From Campanula takesimana (taxonomy: Eukaryota > Streptophyta > Magnoliopsida > Asterales > Campanulaceae), in NCBI GenBank assembly GCA_026119855.1, contig JAOWBW010000036.1, positions 744,001-808,000 of the forward strand: DNA of 64,000 nucleotides. Direction: 5' to 3'. Shown piece after piece: positions 59,700-64,000 of the stretch (position 1 is the first letter of the stretch; each line of letters starts with the position of its first letter). Under the pieces are notes generated by a model. The model was not told the DNA's origin and did not search any database. It saw nothing but the letters and a program-made list of their open reading frames with translations. The position numbers and the translations under genes were made by a program.

Positions 59700-61844
59700 A
59701 TGGCAGCGCAGACATTGAGGCAGAAAACTGCACCAAATTGGGGCGAGCAACCTCATGCGGTTCAGTTCCCTACTCTGCCTACTGGGGTTACATTTGAGTT
59801 GAAGCCGGGTTTGTTGAGTCAGTTACCGCACTTCATGGGTATGCCCGGTGAAAACCCAAATCAACATATATCCCAGTTTGTGCAGATCTGTCAGAGCATG
59901 AAGCCGGCTACACTTCCAATTGAGCATCTCCTCCTAAGAGCGTTTTCTTTCACTCTGAAAGATGATGCTAGTGCGTGGTATTATCATCTGCCACCCAACA
60001 GCATTACTACTTGGCAGGAGATGAAGGAGGTTTTCTTGGAAGAGTTCTTCCCACCGGATCAGATCAATGTCATGAAGCGGGATATCAGTAACATGGAGCA
60101 GAGAGCTGATGAGAATTTGTATGACTACTACAATCGCTTCCACAAGCTTTGTAGGAGTTGTCCGTATCACGGGTTTACTGATGACCAGCTGATAGTCTAC
60201 TTTTATGGGGGGTTGACAATTCAGGATAAGCGGTTAGTTGATTCTTGTTGTGGGGGCAGTATACTCAACAAGACGACTGAGGAGGCTAATGAGATAATTG
60301 ATGAGTTGGCTAAGAGCACTCGGACACATCGCCGGAGATCGAGTTTCAGACAGGTTAGTGTTGTGGGATCGAGTGGTGGTGTGCCAAGTAAGCTTGAGAC
60401 AGATGTAGAGGACCTTAAGGGGATGATGAAACAATTGTTGATGGGTCCACCACATAGTCAGCAGTATCCCACTAGTCAGTATAATCAGTACAGACCACCG
60501 TATGGGCAGCAGCAGCAGTATCAGAGTAACCCTCCGAGACAGTTTACGGATGATCTGCTTCACTCTTTAGCGCAGTCCGTAAGTACGATGAATGGTAATT
60601 TCCAACAGTATCAACAGATGACCGATGCGAGTATTGGTAATCTGGAAAGACAAATGGGGCAAATAGTTGATGCGGTTGGGAGACTAGAGGCTAATGAGGC
60701 AGCGAAGGTACAGTCTAGAACAGAACTGAACCCTAAGCAGAGTGCATGTGCCATGACTTTGCGCAGTGGTGAGGAGATTGGGAATGAAGTTGTACCGGAG
60801 GAGCCATTGATTGAGGTTGAGCAGTTTGTGCCTGAAGAGGAGATGCCGGAGGAGGAGAAGAAAGCTACACCAAAACCACCAGTTTTTGAGCCGGATGTTC
60901 CATTTCCTGAGGCCTTGAGAGAGCATCGCAAACCGGAGCCTGACAAGGCTATATATGACACTTTCAAGAGGCTTGAGGTAAACATCCCATTTTTGGATCT
61001 TTTGCAGACTATCCCGAGATATGCTAAATTCTTGAAGGAGTTGTGTACATTGAAGAGGGATCAGAAGGCAAGGAGTCAGAAAAAGGTGAAGATGAAAGAG
61101 CATGTGTCTGCAGTCTATCACAAGAAGATACCCAAGAAGTGTAGTGATCCGGGTATGTTTGTTATTCCCGTGTCTTTGGGTGATGAATCTGAGCATATGG
61201 CGATGCTTGACTTGGGTGCTTCAATCAATGTCATGCCCTATGCATTGTTTGAAAAGCTCAAGTTGGGACCTTTACAAGATACTAGGGTGGTGATTCAGTT
61301 GGCGGATAGATCTAATGCATACCCCAAAGGGAAAGTTGAGGATGTTTTGGTCCGGGTTGGTAAGTTCATTTTTCCCGCTGATTTTTATGTTTTGGAGATG
61401 GATACGGATCCTAAGGCTCCCATTCTATTGGGAAGGCCATTTATGTCTACGGCTCACACTAAGTTGGATGTTTCCAACGGATCGTTGACTATGGAGTGTG
61501 ATGGGGATTTAATGGAGTTCAATATTTTTGACTCCAAGAAAGACCCTAAGGATGTCCGTGGTTTGTGTTTTATGGATGTAGTAGAGCCAAAGGTAGATAA
61601 TGTGTCCAAGGTTTGTAGTAGTAGTGATGATGTGAAGATTGGTTTGGAGATCCCGGCGATAAAACATGGGCCAAGAAAGGTGAAGAATCTTCCTGAGCAC
61701 CGAAAACATGAATTTGGAGGAGAGGAAGAAGTGATGATGGCTAGTGGTTCAATGGAGAAGCATGGAGGTTTGAGCACAATGAACAAAAAGAAGAAGGGAT
61801 TTATGCAGTCAATTCGAGCTCAAACGGGGTGGAGTGTTCACTAA
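59700..61844 (+). CDS. Gag-protease polyprotein, intact, 714 codons
   Basis: This is the capsid/nucleocapsid-like and protease precursor of an Athila-related retroelement. The gag capsid domain spans about residues 75-175 (LKDDASAWYYHLP, then WQEMKEVFLEEFFP and YDYYNRFHKLC). A Q/P/Y-rich stretch (about 252-280) lies where related gag proteins often carry a zinc knuckle; no CX2CX4HX4C motif is present. An acidic P-rich linker (360-405) precedes a conserved PRYAKFLKELC segment. The retropepsin active site DLGAS is at 504-508 and ILLGRPFM at 575-582. After about residue 650 a segment reading KNLPEHRKHEF matches the linker that precedes RT in the Athila-type element, then the protein ends without RT. 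The start ATG lies 190 bases after the primer site. It is free of stops, unlike the relative at 31804-33669. Confidence 0.9.
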   Translation: MAAQTLRQKTAPNWGEQPHAVQFPTLPTGVTFELKPGLLSQLPHFMGMPGENPNQHISQFVQICQSMKPATLPIEHLLLRAFSFTLKDDASAWYYHLPPNSITTWQEMKEVFLEEFFPPDQINVMKRDISNMEQRADENLYDYYNRFHKLCRSCPYHGFTDDQLIVYFYGGLTIQDKRLVDSCCGGSILNKTTEEANEIIDELAKSTRTHRRRSSFRQVSVVGSSGGVPSKLETDVEDLKGMMKQLLMGPPHSQQYPTSQYNQYRPPYGQQQQYQSNPPRQFTDDLLHSLAQSVSTMNGNFQQYQQMTDASIGNLERQMGQIVDAVGRLEANEAAKVQSRTELNPKQSACAMTLRSGEEIGNEVVPEEPLIEVEQFVPEEEMPEEEKKATPKPPVFEPDVPFPEALREHRKPEPDKAIYDTFKRLEVNIPFLDLLQTIPRYAKFLKELCTLKRDQKARSQKKVKMKEHVSAVYHKKIPKKCSDPGMFVIPVSLGDESEHMAMLDLGASINVMPYALFEKLKLGPLQDTRVVIQLADRSNAYPKGKVEDVLVRVGKFIFPADFYVLEMDTDPKAPILLGRPFMSTAHTKLDVSNGSLTMECDGDLMEFNIFDSKKDPKDVRGLCFMDVVEPKVDNVSKVCSSSDDVKIGLEIPAIKHGPRKVKNLPEHRKHEFGGEEEVMMASGSMEKHGGLSTMNKKKKGFMQSIRAQTGWSVH

Positions 61845-62029
61845 TGAGGTACCATTTATTCCCTTACGTTTAAAATGTCCTTATTTTTATTCACTTTTAC
61901 ACACTGAGGACACTGTGTAGTTTAAGCGTGGGGGAAGGATTTGTAGTTGTATAGTTTGCATTTTTCATTCTAGATAGCTAGTTAGTTTTTTTTTTTTTAA
62001 AAAAAAAAACGCACAAGAAAAGAAGCCCG

Positions 62030-62059
62030 CTAGATTGAAAACCCGAAAGGGCGGTCTAG
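62030..62059 (+). ncRNA. Bulged GAAA-loop hairpin, first copy
   Basis: CTAGATTG, AAAA, CCC-GAAA-GGG, CGGTCTAG. An 8-bp outer helix with two G-U pairs, one-sided AAAA bulge and a 3-bp inner stem with GAAA loop. Same fold as 24575-24602 and 62131-62158 with different outer bases. Confidence 0.65.
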
Positions 62060-62130
62060 GCAAAAACCAGGGTGTGCATAAAAAAAAAAAATGAAAAAAA
62101 AAATATAAATATAAAAAAAAATTAGAGAGG

Positions 62131-62158
62131 CTAAGTGAAAACCCGAAAGGGCGCTTAG
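62131..62158 (+). ncRNA. Bulged GAAA-loop hairpin, second copy
   Basis: CTAAGTG, AAAA, CCC-GAAA-GGG, CGCTTAG. Preceded by GAGAGG and followed by GCAAA, as in the Athila-type element. At the fourth and fifth outer positions, A-U and G-C pairs here correspond to G-C and G-C in the relative. Confidence 0.65.
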
Positions 62159-62661
62159 GCAAAAGGTGAGGTTTGAGTAATAAAATATCTTACATCCACC
62201 GGAGAGAAGACATAAGGGGGGTTTGGAGTTTTGGGTAGGATATACACTATTGGAGTAGGAGGTTCGGTTAGAGGTGATTAGGATAGAAACCCTCGTTCTT
62301 TCTTGGAGTAATAAGGGAGCGTTGGTGTTTTGTTACGAGGTAAGTTTTGTGCTTAATTATATAAATCTTGCATAAACTTGTTTTTATGAGGGAGATTGTA
62401 GTGTGAGATAAGCGTGGGGGAAATTAGGACATTTTTAGTTCCCCTTGGCTTTTGAGTGGACATTTAGTTTGGATACCGTTTATTATGGTGTTGGTATCAA
62501 GCTAATGTCATTTTTATTATTTTTTTGAGGATTTATAAGGAGACGGAGTTTCTACACTTCGTATTTTATTTATTGATGTTTGATTGGTGGTTTAGAGGAG
62601 ACTAGGAATCATTTTTCTCCACGCTACGCTATATAGACCGGTGTTTAGAGGGAGTTAAGAT

Positions 62662-62681
62662 TTTACTCAGGGACGAGTAAA
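62662..62681 (+). ncRNA. Hairpin immediately upstream of the polypurine tract
   Basis: TTTACTC-AGGGAC-GAGTAAA. The stem is perfect over seven pairs and sits five bases before the polypurine tract. See 24030-24049 for its counterpart. Confidence 0.6.
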
Positions 62682-62686
62682 GGTCT

Positions 62687-62701
62687 AAGCGTGGGGGAAT
62701 T
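62687..62701 (+). promoter_or_regulatory. Polypurine tract of the gag-only element
   Basis: AAGCGTGGGGGAATT directly abuts the 3' LTR and is identical to the tract of the Athila-type element. Confidence 0.92.
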
Positions 62702-64000
62702 TGATGGGATGAATTTTATACCTTTAATTCCTACGTTTCTTGGAGCTTAAAGTATGATTTCTATGTAATTTAGATCATTTTTTATGTAATTTTGGGATAA
62801 ATATATTTATGGGGCTTAATTGTAATTCGGGAGTATTTTATTATTTTATATTTTGTAACCCGAATGTAATTTAATTATGAGTTAAAAGAGATCTCAAAAT
62901 ATGCAAAAGAAAGTCAATCGGGACGAAGAATATAGTGGATTAAAGTGTTGGTATTTGAAGAAAATGAGGAATGGTTCATTATAGTTACAGCCATGATAGG
63001 AGTAGTTGTAGAAGTGGAGCAGCCCTTACCAATTACAACAGTCCTTGTGCCACAAGTTCTCACCACAAGGGCTCGGATGGAAGCTCAGGGACTTTTCTGT
63101 AATTTCTGAAAAAATGCAGGGACCAAACTGCAGTAGACTTGAAAGATCAGGGACTGTTTTGCAAACTTTGGAGAAGACCTGGCGTGACTTTTTATGCGGA
63201 TTCCTGGCAGCTGTTTTCTTTGTTTTTAATTTTCCTTTTTCAATTATTATTGACTTATGTTTTTAGGTTTGTCTTAGGGTATTGGGAAAAAGGAGGTTTC
63301 TAGTTTTTGGAGGGGTATTCGACAAGTAGAAGAGAGGAAGTACGTATTTTTTTTTTTTCTTTGTCTTGGGGCATTGAAACTTTTATGGAGAACTAAAAAC
63401 TCCATTACTTTGGGTTGAGATCTTGAACCTTCTTTAATTCAATTGAGGTAATTTCTCTTATTCTCTTGTGTAATCTATTCATAATTTTGCTTGTATTGAT
63501 CTAGATTAATATTTAGGGTTTGTGGATTTGGCCAATCCATTAGTTCTATTTCTTGATCTATGCTAGAATTCTCTGTTCTGTGCCAGAATTAGGGTTTTCA
63601 CCGTAGCATCTTCACGAATTGTGTATGTGCCATAGCAATTCGGGAAGTAGGCAAAATTAGACGATTATCTATATGAAATAATTGTAGAAAGCGTTTTTGA
63701 TCTTAGTCTCTTAAATTGAATCAATTAATTCTGCGATCTAGACTGTGCCAGTTAGATTAATTTATTAATTAGGGTTTATAGTGAGTGTGCCACTGCTATA
63801 GACTAATCTGTAAGAAGAGACAGAGATTGCAATATATCTCGTGATCAAGTGAATAGGATTAACGGAGAATAAGAAGTACCAATGAAATTGAATTAGAGGA
63901 TGGGGATAGTGATCAATCCGAAGTGCTTTTTAAATCATTGTTTTGATCACATTTAGTTTAATTTCCCGTCTAGGAATTAAGTACAATCAAAATCAACCCC
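62702..64000 (+). repeat. 3' LTR of the gag-only element (cut by the window)
   Basis: Matches 58061 onward almost perfectly for 1,299 bases. About 127 further bases and the right target duplication should lie beyond position 64,000. Confidence 0.92.

Larger units (their letters stand above)
61845..62686 (+). other. Conserved noncoding 3' module of the gag-only element
   Basis: It is homologous to 24025-24735 of the Athila-type element. In order: GAGGACACTGTGTAGTTTAAGCG followed by GGGGGAA (about 61,903-61,936); two GAAA-loop hairpins (62030-62059, 62131-62158) separated by A-rich sequence; a ~90-base block nearly identical to the relative (62,260-62,345); a second AAGCGTGGGGGAAA (62410-62423) whose G-run can pair with a C-run (62417-62422 with 62439-62444); and the hairpin at 62662-62681. 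No open frame is conserved. Confidence 0.75.
58061..64000 (+). mobile_element. Young non-autonomous LTR element with gag-protease only (TR-GAG type), right end cut
   Basis: 5' LTR, tRNA-Asp primer site, leader, intact gag-protease gene, conserved 3' module, polypurine tract and 3' LTR (truncated by the window). No reverse transcriptase, RNase H or integrase lies anywhere between the LTRs. In about 1,299 comparable bases the LTRs differ by two substitutions and two single-T length changes, so the insertion is very recent. The 5-base left flank is GTTGT; its partner is outside the window. It sits in the copia LTR of copy 3. It must borrow replication enzymes from a relative (inference). Confidence 0.9.

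Overview
This is a 64 kb piece of a plant nuclear genome, most likely a dicot. It is AT-rich, contains one recognisable host gene, and is otherwise built from nested plant transposons: Ty3/gypsy Athila-type and Ty1/copia LTR elements, Helitrons, Mutator-like foldbacks with 9-bp target duplications, Stowaway MITEs beginning CTCCCTCCGTCCC, a Harbinger-like element and one CACTA end. The order or species cannot be fixed from the sequence. No tRNA, rRNA or CRISPR was recognised.

Layout. 1-9,890: a foldback, then three minus-strand Helitrons placed exactly end to end (520-3494, 3495-7680, 7681-9890), each with nested MITEs. 9,891-13,821: AT-rich sequence, Stowaway remnants and a broken Mutator-like element holding a plus-strand Helitron end. 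13,822-19,869: copy 1 of a ~6 kb composite repeat made of a Helitron with a nested MITE, a gypsy solo LTR, and a copia LTR carrying a second Helitron that itself carries a Mutator-like foldback. 20,150-22,661: a second AT-rich Helitron head and old copia-like sequence. 22,667-35,092: a complete 12.4-kb Athila-type retrotransposon on the minus strand (TSD CCGGG). Its gag-pol frame has four stop codons, an altered RT active site and a Harbinger-like insertion at the end of pol; a frameshifted env-like gene follows. 35,169-36,252: the 3' LTR of the copia element into which the Athila-type element inserted. 36,253-36,733: a CACTA terminus. 37,733-39,847: an intronless ABCG half-transporter gene on the minus strand with an apparent one-base frameshift near its 3' end. 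39,848-43,438: Stowaway and Mutator-like MITEs. 43,439-49,860 and ~50,790-58,060: copies 2 (inverted) and 3 (direct) of the composite repeat, forming a giant palindrome around a ~0.93 kb spacer. 58,061-64,000: a very young element with LTRs, a tRNA-Asp primer site and an intact gag-protease gene but no RT, RNase H or integrase (TR-GAG type), inserted in copy 3 and running off the window.

How the parts relate. The autonomous-type element and the gag-only element share the PBS type, an identical 15-nt polypurine tract and a ~0.65 kb noncoding 3' module. That module contains hairpins whose paired bases differ in a compensatory way between copies. I regard it as the best candidate for an undescribed functional system here: a structured RNA module that could let a protein-poor element use the machinery of a relative. 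The shared nested insertions in the three composite copies show that the segment was duplicated after those insertions; a Mutator-like foldback and the gag-only element then hit copy 3 alone.
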